Source: Bordetella genomosp. 8 (GTDB taxonomy: Bacteria; Pseudomonadota; Gammaproteobacteria; Burkholderiales; Burkholderiaceae_B). Taken from it: a DNA stretch of 64,000 nt. Of this stretch, positions 7,634-19,842 are shown in pieces. The stretch spans positions 4,278,001 to 4,342,000 of the forward strand of contig NZ_CP021108.1 of the NCBI RefSeq assembly GCF_002119685.1, read 5' to 3'. Made by a program: the position numbers and the translations under genes. A model generated the notes under the pieces. That model made no database searches. It saw only the letters and a list, made by a program, of their open reading frames with translations, and was not told the DNA's origin. Within the stretch, counting starts at the first letter, position 1; each line of letters opens with the position of its first letter.

Positions 7634-8461
7634 TCAACCGGCCTTGCCCAGGCCCAGATAGCTTTCGACGACGCGCGGATTGTTCGCCAGTTCGGCGGCG
7701 GCGCCGGACAGTACGACCTCTCCGGTTTCCAGCACATAGCCCTGGTCCGCCACCTGCAGGGCAGCGCGGGCGTTCTGCTCGACCAGCAGGATTGACACAC
7801 CGCCCTCGCGCAGCCGCGCGATGATATGGAATATCTCGCGGACGATGCGCGGCGCCAGCCCGAGGCTGGGCTCATCCAGCATCAACAGGCGCGGCTTGGC
7901 CATCAGCGCGCGCCCCACCGCCAGCATCTGGCGTTCGCCGCCGGACAAGGTGCCCGCCTGTTGCGCGCGTCGCTCCTTCAGGCGCGGGAACAATTCATAG
8001 ACGTCCTGCATGCTGGCTCGCCAGCCGGCCTCGCGCATGCGATAACGCCGGAAGCCGCCCAGGAGCAGATTGTCTTCCACCGACATGCTGGCGAACAGTT
8101 CGCGTTTTTCCGGCACCAGCGACATGCCTGCCGCCACGCGTCGTTCCACGGGCCAGGCGGAGACGTCCTGCCCATCCAGCAGTACGGACCCGCTGGCGTG
8201 TCCCGTCAGGGGCAAGGCGCCCATGATGGCGTTCAACATCGTCGACTTGCCGGCGCCGTTGGCGCCGATCACCGTGACGATGCTGCCGGCCGAGACCGCC
8301 AGGGTAACGGGCGACAAGGCGCCGACCTTGCCGTAGCGGGCGGCCAGGCCTTCCACGCGCAATAGCGGGGCGGCGCCGGCCGCGGCCGCCGATGTCGATG
8401 CCGGCGACGTTGCCGATGACGACGCCGCGTACGGCGCCGACGCTGGATGCTGCCCGCTCAT
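7634..8461 (-). CDS. livF: branched-chain amino acid-type ABC transporter ATP-binding protein (LivF)
   Basis: A 275-residue ABC ATPase of the LivF type. Walker [10 protein letters not shown] is at residues 66-74, the signature is [15 protein letters not shown], and Walker [12 protein letters not shown] follows. LivF pairs with the LivG-type domain to energise uptake of branched-chain amino acids or other small carboxylated compounds. The first 32 residues form an unusual Ala/Ser/Thr-rich extension before the domain begins at [12 protein letters not shown]; a later start is possible but no better start was seen. It overlaps the livMG stop by 4 nt (ATGA) and is last of the operon. Real substrate may not be leucine, as this family is broad. 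Confidence 0.92.
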   Translation of the reverse strand: MSGQHPASAPYAASSSATSPASTSAAAAGAAPLLRVEGLAARYGKVGALSPVTLAVSAGSIVTVIGANGAGKSTMLNAIMGALPLTGHASGSVLLDGQDVSAWPVERRVAAGMSLVPEKRELFASMSVEDNLLLGGFRRYRMREAGWRASMQDVYELFPRLKERRAQQAGTLSGGERQMLAVGRALMAKPRLLMLDEPSLGLAPRIVREIFHIIARLREGGVSILLVEQNARAALQVADQGYVLETGEVVLSGAAAELANNPRVVESYLGLGKAG

Positions 8462-10311
8462 CGCGCTTCCCCCGCCATGGCGCCGCGCGCGGCCGGCGCG
8501 GTCGCCTCGCCGTCGTCCAGACCGCCCAGATAGGCCTCCAGCACCGCGGGATCCCGTTGGATGTCGGACGGCACGCCTTCCGCCAGCTTGGTGCCGAAGT
8601 CCATGACCACCAGGTGATTGGTCAAGCGCATGACGAAATCCATATCGTGTTCAACCAGCAGTATGCTCATGCCCTCTTCGCGCAGTTGCGCCAGCACGTC
8701 GGCCAGCGCCTGCTTTTCCTTGTAGCGCAGCCCGGCGGCGGGCTCGTCCAGCAGCAGCAGCACCGGATCCCCCGCCAGCGCCCGGGCGATTTCCAGGATG
8801 CGCTGCTGCCCCAGCGCCAGGTTGCCCGCCTGTTCGTACATGCAGTCGCCCAAGCCGACGCGTTGCAGCTGCCGCGCCGCTTCGTGCAGCAGGCGGGCTT
8901 CGGCCGCGCGATCCGCCCGCAGGGCGCCGGCCAACACGCCGACATCGGCACGCAGGTGCGCGCCCAGCGCGACGTTTTCCAGCACCGTCATGCCGGGCAG
9001 CAGCTGCACGTGCTGGAACGTGCGCCCCACGCCGCGCCGCGCGATCTCGCGCGCCGACAGCCGCTCGATACGGTCGCCCAGGAAGCTGACCGCGCCGCGC
9101 GTGCAGGGCAGCACGCCGGTGATCAGGTTGAAGGTCGTGCTCTTGCCCGCGCCGTTGGGACCGATCAGGCCCATGATTTCGCCCGCGCGCACCTTGAACG
9201 AGATATCGTTGACCGCCACCAGCCCGCCAAAGGTCTTGCGTACGGCGTCGACGTCCAGCACCACCTGCCCCGGTGCCGGACGCGAACGGCGCGGCAGATC
9301 GGGCGCCACGGGCGGCGCGGCGCGCCCGCGCGCCTTGTCGTTGCCGCCGGCCAGGCGCCGCCAGCCCGATGCCACCATGGGCCAGACCCCATCGCGCGCA
9401 TACTGCAGCATCAGGATCAGCAGCACGCCGAAAACGATCATCTCGAAGTTCGCGGTGGTGTCGAACAAGCGCGGCAGCACGTTCTGGATCTGATCCTTCA
9501 ACACCAGGATGATCGCCGAACCGAGCAGCGCACCCCACACATGGGCCGCGCCCCCCACCACCGCCATGAACAGGTACTCGATACCGTAGTTCAGGCCGAA
9601 CGGACTGGGACTGACCGCGCGCTGCATATGGGCGTACAGCCAGCCCGACAGGCTGGCCAGCAGGGCCGCGTACACGAAGACGATCACCTTGTAGCGCCGC
9701 GTGTCCACGCCCATGGATTCCGCCATCCCGGCGCCGTTGCGCAAGGCCCGGATAGCGCGGCCCGGACGTGAATCGAGCAGGTTGCCGGTGGCCCACACGG
9801 CGGCCAGCACCAGTATCCAGATCAGATAATAGATATGGCGGCCGCTGGCCAGCGACACGCCGAAGACCGTCAGCGGCGCGATGCCGGCGATGCCATCGTG
9901 GCGTCCCAAGGCGTCCACGGTGCCGTACAGGTAGAACAGTGCGAGGCACCACGCGATGGTGCCCAAAGGCAGGTAATGCCCCGACAGCCGCAACGTGATG
10001 GCGCCCAGCATCCATGCGACCAGTCCCGTCAGCAGCAGCCCGGCCAGCAGTCCCAGCCACGGCGACCATCCCTGCGCGGTGGTCAGCCAGGCAGTCGCGT
10101 AAGCGCCGATGCCGACGAAGGCGGCCTGCCCGAAGGACGTCAGCCCGCTCACGCCGGTCAGCACCACCAGCCCCAGCACCACCAGGCTGGCCAGCCCGAT
10201 GTAATTGAGCTGCGTGATCCAGAATTCGGGCGTCGACGCGAACATGGGCAGCAATGCCAGAAGCACGACGAAGACCAGCAGAGGCAGGCGCCGGGCGAAT
10301 TGCGTCGTCAT
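8458..10311 (-). CDS. fused branched-chain ABC transporter permease/ATPase (LivM-LivG)
   Basis: A 617-residue fusion. About residues 1-290 are a LivM-type permease with some eight hydrophobic helices and the motifs [18 protein letters not shown] and [16 protein letters not shown]. After a linker rich in Arg, Ala and Pro, a LivG-type ATPase starts near residue 340. It has Walker [11 protein letters not shown] around residue 383, a signature reading [15 protein letters not shown] rather than LSGGQ, and Walker [12 protein letters not shown]. Such fusions ensure equal amounts of permease and ATPase and are known in proteobacteria. It is flanked by livH and livF with a 3-bp gap and a 4-nt overlap, so the transporter is complete. 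Confidence 0.93.
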   Translation of the reverse strand: MTTQFARRLPLLVFVVLLALLPMFASTPEFWITQLNYIGLASLVVLGLVVLTGVSGLTSFGQAAFVGIGAYATAWLTTAQGWSPWLGLLAGLLLTGLVAWMLGAITLRLSGHYLPLGTIAWCLALFYLYGTVDALGRHDGIAGIAPLTVFGVSLASGRHIYYLIWILVLAAVWATGNLLDSRPGRAIRALRNGAGMAESMGVDTRRYKVIVFVYAALLASLSGWLYAHMQRAVSPSPFGLNYGIEYLFMAVVGGAAHVWGALLGSAIILVLKDQIQNVLPRLFDTTANFEMIVFGVLLILMLQYARDGVWPMVASGWRRLAGGNDKARGRAAPPVAPDLPRRSRPAPGQVVLDVDAVRKTFGGLVAVNDISFKVRAGEIMGLIGPNGAGKSTTFNLITGVLPCTRGAVSFLGDRIERLSAREIARRGVGRTFQHVQLLPGMTVLENVALGAHLRADVGVLAGALRADRAAEARLLHEAARQLQRVGLGDCMYEQAGNLALGQQRILEIARALAGDPVLLLLDEPAAGLRYKEKQALADVLAQLREEGMSILLVEHDMDFVMRLTNHLVVMDFGTKLAEGVPSDIQRDPAVLEAYLGGLDDGEATAPAARGAMAGEAR

Positions 10312-10314
10312 GGC

Positions 10315-11355
10315 TTATTCCTCGGCCTCGGAATGTCCGCCGCCGCGCAGCGACAGCCACAGCAGCACCGGGATGATCAGGGTGAAGACGATCACTTCCT
10401 TGTACGCGCTGGCCCAGAAGGACGAGAACGATTCCAGCAGCCCCACCAGCAGCGCGCCGGCCGCCGCGACCGGATAGCTGGCCAGCGCGCCGATGATCGC
10501 GCCGACGAAGCCTTTCAGGCCGATCAGGAAACCCGTGTCGTAGTAGATGGTGGTGACGGGCGCGATCAGGATGCCGGAAATGGCGCCCATCAAGGCCGCC
10601 AGCGTGAAGGTGATGCTGCCTGAAATGGTGCTGCTGATGCCCACCAGCCGCGCGCCGCGCCGGTTCACCGCCGTGGCGCGCAAGGCGCGGCCATACAGCG
10701 TCTTGCCGAAGAACAGCCACAGCGCCAGGATCAACACCAGCGAGGTCGCCACCACGAACAGGCTCTGCGCGGACCACATGGTCACGCCCAGGTCCACCTG
10801 CCCGTCGACGAAGGCGGGCGTGCGCCAGCCTTCGGCGCCGAAAAATACCAGTCCCATGCCGACCAGCACGAAATGCACCGCCACCGACGTGATCAGCAAC
10901 ACCAGCACGCTCGCTTCCGCCAGCGGCTGGTACACGATGCGATACACCATCGGCCCCATCGGCACGATCAGCAGCAGCGTCAGGACCATATTGCGCCACA
11001 GCGGCGTGTCCGCGCCGGTCAGGCGGCTGGTCAGCCAGAACAGCACGGCCGGCAGCACCACGTTGGCCAGGAAAGCCCTGGGCAGCGCGGCGCCGCTGCG
11101 CAGGCGCAAGGCGCGACCCAGTTCGAGCAGGAACACCACGCCGCCCAGCAAGGGCAGCAAGTAGACCGTGCCGGGCAATTTGCCGTCCACCAGCATGGCC
11201 AGCGTCAGGGCCCCGAAAGCGACGAACTCGCCCTGCGGGATGAAGATCACACGCGTCACGGCGAAGACCAGCACCAGCGCCATACCCAGCAGGGCATAGA
11301 TCGAGCCGCTGACCACGCCGTCCTGCAACAGGATGAACGCTATCGAGGAATCCAT
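10315..11355 (-). CDS. livH: branched-chain ABC transporter permease (LivH)
   Basis: A 346-residue inner-membrane permease with multiple hydrophobic helices. The N-terminal [19 protein letters not shown] and the following [15 protein letters not shown] are hallmarks of Liv[20 protein letters not shown] and the [18 protein letters not shown] segment form the cytoplasmic coupling region. The frame is open to 11394 but the [13 protein letters not shown] start at 11355 fits the family. It lies 76 bp after livJ and 3 bp before the livMG fusion, so it is the second gene of the operon and forms the translocation pore with the LivM-type domain. Confidence 0.92.
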   Translation of the reverse strand: MDSSIAFILLQDGVVSGSIYALLGMALVLVFAVTRVIFIPQGEFVAFGALTLAMLVDGKLPGTVYLLPLLGGVVFLLELGRALRLRSGAALPRAFLANVVLPAVLFWLTSRLTGADTPLWRNMVLTLLLIVPMGPMVYRIVYQPLAEASVLVLLITSVAVHFVLVGMGLVFFGAEGWRTPAFVDGQVDLGVTMWSAQSLFVVATSLVLILALWLFFGKTLYGRALRATAVNRRGARLVGISSTISGSITFTLAALMGAISGILIAPVTTIYYDTGFLIGLKGFVGAIIGALASYPVAAAGALLVGLLESFSSFWASAYKEVIVFTLIIPVLLWLSLRGGGHSEAEE

Positions 11356-11431
11356 CGTTGGCTTTACCGTGTCAGGCCGCCGCGCGCGAGCCATGCGTCG
11401 CGCGCGGAACGGCCGGCATCAAGTTGGCGGG

Positions 11432-12595
11432 TCAGAGTCCCGGCTGGTAGACCCACTTGCCGTTCTGCACCTTGACCATGACACGGGCGCGTTCGTCGAA
11501 GCCGGCGTGATCGGTGGGGCTCATATTGAACACGCCTTGAGAGGCCGCCAGGTTCTTGATGTTTTCCAGGGCGTCGCGCATCGCGACGCGGAATTCCGGC
11601 GTGCCGGGCTTGGCCGTCGTCAGCGCGACGGGCACGGCCGCCAGGACCAGTTGGCCGGCATCCCACAGATGGCCGCCGAAGGTGCTGACCGAACCGGCGC
11701 CGTGCGCCTTTTCATAGGCGGCCACGTAGGCCAGCGCGGACTTCTTCACCGGGTTGCTGTCCGGCAGCTGGTCGGCCACCAGCAGCGGGCCGGCGGGCAG
11801 CAGCATGCCTTCGCAATCCTTGCCGCACACGCGCAGGAAGTCGCCGTTGGCCACGCCGTGCGTCTGGTAGATCAGGCCGCCGTAGTTGCGCGCGCGCAAT
11901 TCCTTCTGCGGCAGCGCGGCCGGCGTGCCGGAGCCGGCGATCAGCACCGCGTCGGGACGCGCGCTGACCAGCTTCAGCACCTGGCCCGTCACGCTGGTGT
12001 CGGTCCGGCCGTATTTTTCGACGGCGACCAGTTTGATGCCCTTCTTTTCAGTGGCGTTCTTGATTTCCTGGAGCCAGCTGTCGCCGTAGGCATCGGCAAA
12101 GCCGATGAAGCCCAGCGTCTTGACCTTGCCCTTGACCATCGCGTCGGCCAGCGCGCCGGCCATCAGGGCGTCGTTCTGCGGCGTCTTGAACGCCCACTTG
12201 CGCGGGCCGTCCACGGGATCGACGATCTTGACACTGGCGGCCACGCTGACCATGGGCGTGCTGGTTTCGCCGGCCACGTCCACCATCGCCAACGAAGATG
12301 GCGTGACGGAGCTTCCGATGACCACGTCCACCTTGTCCTCGCTGACGAACTTGCGCATGTTCTTGACGGCCTGCGTCGTGTCGGTCGCGTCGTCCAGCAC
12401 GATCCACTCGATCTTCTGCCCCGCCACTTCCTTGGGCAGCAAGGCCACCGTGTTGCGTTCCGGAATGCCCAGCGACGCGGCGGGGCCGGTGCTGGAAAGG
12501 GTGACGCCGACCTTGACCTGCGCCTGCGCCATCAAAGGCAGGGCCAGCGCCAAAGCCGCGGCCGCGATGCGTGTTTTATGTTTGGGATGCATCAT
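11432..12595 (-). CDS. branched-chain amino acid-type ABC transporter substrate-binding protein
   Basis: A 387-residue periplasmic binding protein of the Leu/Ile/Val-binding type (peripla_BP_6). A signal peptide ends at LMAQAQ, followed by VKVGVTLSSTGPAASLGIPE; later segments include VDVVIGSSVTPSSLA and TLGFIGFADAYGDSWLQE. Two Met codons open the frame; the ATG at 12595 has GGAG six bases upstream. It is the first gene of the liv operon and sets its substrate range. The family also binds amides, aromatic acids and short carboxylates, so branched-chain amino acids are only one possibility. A TATAAT box lies about 90 bp upstream. Confidence 0.92.
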   Translation of the reverse strand: MMHPKHKTRIAAAALALALPLMAQAQVKVGVTLSSTGPAASLGIPERNTVALLPKEVAGQKIEWIVLDDATDTTQAVKNMRKFVSEDKVDVVIGSSVTPSSLAMVDVAGETSTPMVSVAASVKIVDPVDGPRKWAFKTPQNDALMAGALADAMVKGKVKTLGFIGFADAYGDSWLQEIKNATEKKGIKLVAVEKYGRTDTSVTGQVLKLVSARPDAVLIAGSGTPAALPQKELRARNYGGLIYQTHGVANGDFLRVCGKDCEGMLLPAGPLLVADQLPDSNPVKKSALAYVAAYEKAHGAGSVSTFGGHLWDAGQLVLAAVPVALTTAKPGTPEFRVAMRDALENIKNLAASQGVFNMSPTDHAGFDERARVMVKVQNGKWVYQPGL

Positions 12596-12737
12596 TGAAG
12601 TCTCCGGAAAGAGCCGGCGGCATGTCGCGCGTCCGGCGGCTACAACATATGGTTTGGTCGGCAAGCTATACAGAAAAACGGATTATAGGTTCAAAACCGT
12701 ATCAAATCGCCTCCTCCGACGCGGGTAAGTAATCACC
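12596..12737 (-). promoter_or_regulatory. probable liv operon promoter region
   Basis: On the minus strand TATAAT (plus coordinates 12682-12687) follows GGTTTTGAACC, a short dyad, and lies about 90 bp before the livJ start. The stretch is AT-rich compared with its surroundings. No good -35 box at 16-18 bp was found (TTGATA is present but only 12 bp away), so the promoter may need an activator. Confidence 0.4.
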
Positions 12738-13289
12738 CTAGGAGAAGGTCCAGACCCGCCGCACCCGCTGCGTCACCACGGCCGCCAGCACCGCCTTGGC
12801 GATGTCGCCGGGCAGGAACACCGCCATGGCCAGCGCCGCCTTGCCCAGCGTCATGCCTGCGATGGCGGCCAACCAGGGAATGCCCACGGCATAGACGACG
12901 AGCAGGCCGCCGCACAGCGCGGCCGCGAAATATCCCAGCATGGCCGGCACGGTGCCGGCGCCGGAAAGCGCCACGCGCTGCGCCATGGCGCCGCACAGCG
13001 CGGCGCCCACCAGCATCCCGATCAGGAATCCACCGGTGGGCCCCGCGTAGACGCCCAGGCCACCACGGCCCCCGGGCAACACGGGCAAGCCGATCGCGGC
13101 CAGGAGCAGATACAGCGCCACAGCCGCGGTGCCGCGCGCCGGCCCCAGCATGCATCCCGCCAGCATGACACCCAGCGCCTGCAAGGTAATGGGGACCGGC
13201 AGCGCGGGTACCGGTATCGGCGGGGCCAGGCTCAACACCACGATGAACGCCGCGAACAAGGCGACCGTTACGGTATTGCGGGTGCGCAT
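12738..13289 (-). CDS. bioY: biotin ECF transporter S component BioY
   Basis: A 183-residue hydrophobic protein with about six membrane helices. The segments PIPVPALPVPITLQALGVMLAG (split by helices), GPTGGFLIGML and LPGDIAKAVLAAVV are characteristic of BioY, which binds biotin with high affinity. The terminal KAVLAAVV region is the part that contacts the T component in related transporters. It is the last gene of the bioM-bioN-bioY set and starts 36 bp after bioN. With the ATPase and T component beside it, this is a dedicated biotin energy-coupling-factor importer. Confidence is high from length, motifs and context. Confidence 0.93.
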   Translation of the reverse strand: MRTRNTVTVALFAAFIVVLSLAPPIPVPALPVPITLQALGVMLAGCMLGPARGTAAVALYLLLAAIGLPVLPGGRGGLGVYAGPTGGFLIGMLVGAALCGAMAQRVALSGAGTVPAMLGYFAAALCGGLLVVYAVGIPWLAAIAGMTLGKAALAMAVFLPGDIAKAVLAAVVTQRVRRVWTFS

Positions 13290-13325
13290 GCGCGCTCTCC
13301 TTGAGGCAAGTCGAAAGAATCCGGG

Positions 13326-13922
13326 TCAGCCGCCGCGCGTATCGATGGCGTCCGCGACTTCCTCGGCGCGTTTGAAGGTGCGTACCAGGAGCGGCACGGT
13401 CAGCGCCAGGGCATTGCGCGACAAGCCCCGGGCCGCCTGCGCCTCACGGATTTCCTGATAGTTGCGCCAGATTTCCGGGATGAATCGCAAGGTCAACGCC
13501 AGCGCGAGCGCCACCCGCTCCGCGTCCACCCAGCCCAGCTTGTCCAGGGGACGGAGCGCCTGCTCGCAGACGCGTATCAGGTCGCTGGTGCGGGTGGTCA
13601 GGGTGACCGCCAGGGCCAGGGCGACCAGCGCCGACACGCGCAGCAGGACTTCGGCCGCGCGCGTCCAGCCATCGAACCAGGCCGTGCATGCGCCCACCAC
13701 CGCGAGTATCGCCACGAGTCCGCGCACATGGCGCCATAGCGCGCCCGCTCCCACGCCCGATAACGCCACCAGCAGCATGCCGCAGGCGCAGGCCAGGGCC
13801 AGGACATCCAGGCGATGCACCAGGAACAGCAACGCCCCGGCGACCAGCAGCGCCACCATCTTGCAGGGCGCGGGCATGCGCTGCAGCCAGCGATCGCCTT
13901 CTACATATAGAGGCTCCATCAT
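13326..13922 (-). CDS. bioN: biotin ECF transporter T component BioN
   Basis: A 198-residue membrane protein of the CbiQ/EcfT family. It has hydrophobic helices in residues 20-110 and the two C-terminal coupling-helix motifs, EAQAARGLS and ADAIDTRGG, which carry the Ala-Arg-Gly signatures that contact the ATPase. The ATG at 13922 overlaps the bioM TGA (ATGA), which argues for it over an in-frame TTG six bases upstream. BioN links the BioM ATPase to the BioY substrate subunit. Its position between them completes the biotin importer. Confidence 0.92.
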   Translation of the reverse strand: MMEPLYVEGDRWLQRMPAPCKMVALLVAGALLFLVHRLDVLALACACGMLLVALSGVGAGALWRHVRGLVAILAVVGACTAWFDGWTRAAEVLLRVSALVALALAVTLTTRTSDLIRVCEQALRPLDKLGWVDAERVALALALTLRFIPEIWRNYQEIREAQAARGLSRNALALTVPLLVRTFKRAEEVADAIDTRGG

Positions 13923-14596
13923 GCGCAATGCTCCCGGTACCAGCGCAACGCGGCCGCCGGCCGGTCGTCGGCGGCCACCCGCCCGTCGACGATCACCAGC
14001 ACGCGATCGAAATCGTCGAGCAGATCGAGGTCGTGGCTGACCACGACGGCATCGCAGGCCAGGGCGCCGATGGCCGCGCGCACCCGGTTGCGGTTGCGCA
14101 GGTCCAGCTGCGTGGTCGGCTCGTCGAACACCACCACCTTGGGGTGCGTGACCAGCACGGCAGCCAGCGCCACCAACTGCCGCTCGCCGCCGGACAGCGT
14201 GTGGCTGGCCCGGTCCGCCAGGTGCCCGATGCCCAGGGCATCGAGCTGGGCGGTCGCGCGGACCTGCCGCGCCGCCTTGTCCGCCACACGGGCCTTCAGG
14301 CCGAATTCCATGTCTTCCCGCACAATGGGGAAGACGATCTGGTTTTCGGGATTCTGGAAAACAAAGCCGACGTCACGCCGTACTTCGCGCGTGGCGGCGC
14401 GGGTGTCGAGGCCGTTGACGCGCACCGCGCCGGACGTGGGCAACACCAGACCGTTGACCAGCCGTGCCAGCGTACTCTTGCCCGCGCCGTTGGGGCCGAC
14501 GATCCCGACGCGGCGTTCGCTCAGCACCGCGCTCACCCCATGCAGAATCTGCGCGCGGGGCGTCGTCACGACGGCATGATCAAACTCGATTAACAT
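13919..14596 (-). CDS. bioM: biotin ECF transporter ATPase BioM
   Basis: A 225-residue ABC ATPase with Walker [14 protein letters not shown] (about residue 34), the ECF-type Q-loop VGFVFQNPENQIVFP, signature LSGGERQLVALAAVL and Walker B VVVFDEPTTQLD. The QNPENQ sequence separates EcfA/BioM/CbiO-type ATPases from other importers. It is first of the bioMNY operon and drives biotin uptake together with BioN and BioY. It is divergent from yciB with a 90-bp gap that holds a perfect palindrome. Its ATG at 14594-14596 gives MLIEFDHAVV. Confidence 0.92.
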   Translation of the reverse strand: MLIEFDHAVVTTPRAQILHGVSAVLSERRVGIVGPNGAGKSTLARLVNGLVLPTSGAVRVNGLDTRAATREVRRDVGFVFQNPENQIVFPIVREDMEFGLKARVADKAARQVRATAQLDALGIGHLADRASHTLSGGERQLVALAAVLVTHPKVVVFDEPTTQLDLRNRNRVRAAIGALACDAVVVSHDLDLLDDFDRVLVIVDGRVAADDRPAAALRWYREHCA

Positions 14597-14686
14597 GGGG
14601 CGCGATTATGCCCGAACCCGCTCGCCGGACCGGAATTCCGGGCAGTCATGGCATCCGCCGGTATTGAAATCCGAATTTGCTGAAGA

Positions 14687-15271
14687 ATGAAGAAGTTTTT
14701 ATTCGACCTGTTTCCGCTGCTGCTGTTTTTCATCGCCTATCGCTACGCCGGGATCTATACGGCCACGGCGGTGGCGATAACGGCGTCCGTCCTGCAGATC
14801 CTGTGGCTGCGCCTGACCGGGCGGCCGATCGAGGTCATGCACTGGATCAATCTGACGGTCATCGTGGTTTTCGGCGGCGCGACCTTATGGCTGCACAGCG
14901 ACGTATTCATCAAATGGAAACCCACGGTGCTGTACTGGTTATTCGGCGGCGCGCTGCTGATCGGCCGATGGGTATTCAAGCGCAATCTGGTGCGCCGCCT
15001 GCTGGAAAAGCAGATTGCGCTGCCCGACGCGGTGTGGGACAAACTGAACGCCACCTGGGCGGTATTTTTCCTGATCGCCGGCGCGGCCAATCTCTACGTG
15101 GCGTTCTCCGGCCATTTTTCCGAATCCGAATGGGTCACCTTCAAGGCGTTCGGATTGATGGGCTTGATGATCGTTTTCGTCCTGGCGCAATCGCTGTGGC
15201 TGGGGCGGCATCTGCAACCCTCGGCGGGCGAAGCGCCCGACGATAGCGGCGGCGACGCCGGTAAACGTTGA
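14687..15271 (+). CDS. yciB: intracellular septation protein A family (YciB)
   Basis: A 194-residue inner-membrane protein with about five hydrophobic helices. The opening KKFLFDLFPLLLFFIAY, the central HWINLTVIVVFGGATLWLH and KWKPTVLYWLFGGALL, and the later LNATWAVFFLIAGAANLYVAF are close to the YciB/IspZ family. YciB links envelope synthesis to cell division and keeps the membrane intact in enteric bacteria. The C-terminal 20 residues are a short hydrophilic tail. It starts the yciB-bolA-PPIase group, 20 bp before bolA. The ribosome site is weak. Confidence 0.92.
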   Translation: MKKFLFDLFPLLLFFIAYRYAGIYTATAVAITASVLQILWLRLTGRPIEVMHWINLTVIVVFGGATLWLHSDVFIKWKPTVLYWLFGGALLIGRWVFKRNLVRRLLEKQIALPDAVWDKLNATWAVFFLIAGAANLYVAFSGHFSESEWVTFKAFGLMGLMIVFVLAQSLWLGRHLQPSAGEAPDDSGGDAGKR

Positions 15272-15291
15272 ATAGATTTGCTTAACTTTCC

Positions 15292-15558
15292 ATGACTGAT
15301 ATCACCGACGTCGCTGCTACCATCCGCGAACGCTTGCAAGCACTCGCACCGGTGGCGCTCGACATACAGGACGACTCCCATCTTCATGCGGGACACGCAG
15401 GCGCGCATGGCGGCGCTTCGCACTTCACAGTGCGGATTACATCCGCCCGATTCGCAGGGCTGTCACCCGTGGCGCGACATCGCCTGGTGTATGATCATTT
15501 GAATGATTTAATGCCCTACCCCATCCACGCGCTTGCGCTGGAAACCCGTACTCCTTGA
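15292..15558 (+). CDS. BolA family protein
   Basis: An 88-residue protein of the BolA/IbaG family. SHLHAGHAGAHGGASHF is the conserved His-containing loop, followed by FTVRITSARFAGLSPVARHRLVYDHL, which resembles the class II KH fold of BolA. These small proteins bind monothiol glutaredoxins through an iron-sulfur cluster and influence cell shape and iron handling. It sits between yciB and a parvulin-type isomerase, the arrangement often seen in beta-proteobacteria. No clear Shine-Dalgarno sequence precedes the ATG, so it may be translated by coupling with yciB. Confidence 0.92.
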   Translation: MTDITDVAATIRERLQALAPVALDIQDDSHLHAGHAGAHGGASHFTVRITSARFAGLSPVARHRLVYDHLNDLMPYPIHALALETRTP

Positions 15559-15568
15559 AAGGACCTAC

Positions 15569-16345
15569 ATGAAACGCTTTATCCTGCTGGTGGCGGCCTG
15601 CGTGATTGCCGCCCCCGCTTTTGCCCAGAACGTGGCGACGGTGAACGGCAAACCCATTACCCAAAAAAGCCTCGACCAGTTCGTGAAACTGCTCGTCAGT
15701 CAGGGTGCGACGGATTCGCCTCAGCTGCGCGATCAGGTCAAGCAGGAAATGATCAACCGCCAGGTGTTCGTGCAGGCCGCCGAAAAGGCCGGCATCGCCA
15801 AGCAGCCGGACGTGCAGACCGAAGTCGAGCTGGCCCGCCAAGGCATCCTGGTTCGCGCCCTGATGGCCGACTACCTGCAAAAGCATCCGGTTACGGACAA
15901 ACAGGTGCAGGACGAATACAACGAGGTCAAGCAACAGCAGGCCGGCAAGCAGGAATACAAGGTCCGCCACATCCTGGTTTCGGATGAAAAGACCGCCAAC
16001 GACCTGCTCGCCCAGATCAAGAGCGGCAAGCTGAAATTCGAAGACGCCGCCAAGAAGGAATCCAAGGATCCCGGCAGCGCCGAAAAGGGTGGCGATCTGG
16101 GCTGGGCGCCGGCCACCAACTACGTTCCGCCTTTCGCCCAGGCCGTGACGTCGCTGCAGAAGGGTCAACTGGCCGACAAGCCGGTGCAGACCCAGTATGG
16201 CTGGCACATCATCCAGGTGGAAGATACCCGCCCGGTGGAATTCCCGCCGCTGGATCAGGTGCGCCCGCAACTGGAAGAAATGCTGCGTCAGCAACTGCTG
16301 GCCAACTACCAGAAGTCGCTGCGCGAGCAGGCCAAGGTACAGTAA
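15569..16345 (+). CDS. parvulin-type peptidyl-prolyl cis-trans isomerase (PpiC/SurA-like), periplasmic
   Basis: A 258-residue exported foldase. A signal peptide ends at APAFAQ, then comes a chaperone-like helical part (residues 20-125) and a parvulin domain from about residue 130. The domain shows KVRHILVSDEKTA, EKGGDLGWA, PPFAQAVTSLQKGQ and QYGWHIIQVED, the conserved parvulin blocks. Such proteins assist folding of outer-membrane proteins. The ATG at 15569 has AAGGA nearby; the frame is open further upstream, but that part overlaps bolA and lacks a signal peptide. A strong terminator follows at 16385. Codon use suggests good expression. Confidence 0.93.
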   Translation: MKRFILLVAACVIAAPAFAQNVATVNGKPITQKSLDQFVKLLVSQGATDSPQLRDQVKQEMINRQVFVQAAEKAGIAKQPDVQTEVELARQGILVRALMADYLQKHPVTDKQVQDEYNEVKQQQAGKQEYKVRHILVSDEKTANDLLAQIKSGKLKFEDAAKKESKDPGSAEKGGDLGWAPATNYVPPFAQAVTSLQKGQLADKPVQTQYGWHIIQVEDTRPVEFPPLDQVRPQLEEMLRQQLLANYQKSLREQAKVQ

Positions 16346-16384
16346 GCGGACCAGGCCGCGGCCTTGCGGCCGCGCCGTCAGCAG

Positions 16385-16410
16385 AAAGCCCCGCCTATCG
16401 GCGGGGCTTT
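16385..16410 (+). terminator. rho-independent terminator after the PPIase gene
   Basis: AAAGCCCCGCC, loop TATC, GGCGGGGCTTT form a perfect 11-bp stem followed by GCTTTTA. It lies 40 bp after the PPIase stop and 57 bp before the convergent ligA stop. Confidence 0.9.
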
Positions 16411-16466
16411 GCTTTTACTGTCGCGAGTGGTGTGCGTCGTTCGCTGTGCTTTGTGCGTCGGTCCGG

Positions 16467-19798
<3,332 letters not shown>

Positions 19799-19842
19799 GT
19801 ATCAATTCCGCGCCTTTGGGGGCCACGCCTCTTCTAACCATG

